Source of the DNA: Lepisosteus oculatus
Taxonomy: Eukaryota; Chordata; Actinopteri; Semionotiformes; Lepisosteidae
Length of the DNA stretch: 64,000 nt
Direction: 5' to 3'
NCBI RefSeq assembly: GCF_040954835.1
Contig: NC_090698.1
Span: forward strand, 26,465,501-26,529,500
A program made the position numbers and the translations under genes. The notes beneath the pieces were generated by a model. That model was not told where the DNA came from and did no database searches. It saw only the letters and a list, made by a program, of their open reading frames with translations. This document shows positions 63,986 through 64,000 of the stretch, piece by piece (the stretch's first letter is position 1; the number at the start of each line of letters is the position of its first letter).

Positions 63986-64000
63986 CTAACGCAATAAAAG

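Overview
This is a vertebrate nuclear window, most likely from a ray-finned fish. It is AT-rich, has large introns, and carries many decayed transposable elements. Two multi-exon genes are readable, both on the minus strand. The abundance of a 5S-rRNA-derived SINE, tRNA-type SINEs, a Penelope-like element, Tc1 remnants and Ty3/gypsy-type solo LTRs fits a fish genome. The preserved ddx4-il31ra neighbourhood resembles that of tetrapods, so a non-teleost such as a gar or bowfin is possible, but that is inference.

Gene 1 (12,790-31,105, minus) is a complete class I cytokine receptor of the gp130 family, with 15 coding exons and about 823 codons. It encodes a signal peptide, an Ig-like domain, a two-module cytokine-binding region with a WSDWS box, three fibronectin III domains, one membrane helix, a Box 1 and a short tail. 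Sequence in the last FNIII domain, the NPYLKN...REFL tail motif, the absence of YxxQ motifs, and its position directly downstream of ddx4 on the same strand all point to il31ra rather than il6st. The Ig-like domain is gp130-like and is missing from mammalian IL31RA.

Gene 2 (48,907 to beyond 64,000, minus) is ddx4/vasa, the germline DEAD-box RNA helicase. The whole helicase core and C-terminus are present. The N-terminal RGG-rich region is split into small phase-1 exons whose lengths are multiples of three. The true N-terminus lies beyond the right edge.

Layout: 1-12,700 is intergenic with SINEs, a LINE fragment with ORF1-esterase and endonuclease traces, and a solo LTR. 12,790-31,119 is il31ra, with intronic SINEs, Tc1 debris and a Penelope-like fragment. 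31,120-48,900 is intergenic or il31ra 5' region, with a second solo LTR, a Tc1 relic, a decayed Ty3/gypsy RT fragment, SINEs and possible non-coding first exons near 40.5-40.7 kb. 48,907-64,000 is ddx4.

No operon-like or clearly new system was found. The points most worth checking are the Ig-domain-bearing il31ra, an 84-nt stop-free optional intron in its tail, the symmetric RGG exon cassette of ddx4, two LTRs with exact 5-bp target duplications, and a hammerhead-like motif in the Penelope-like element.
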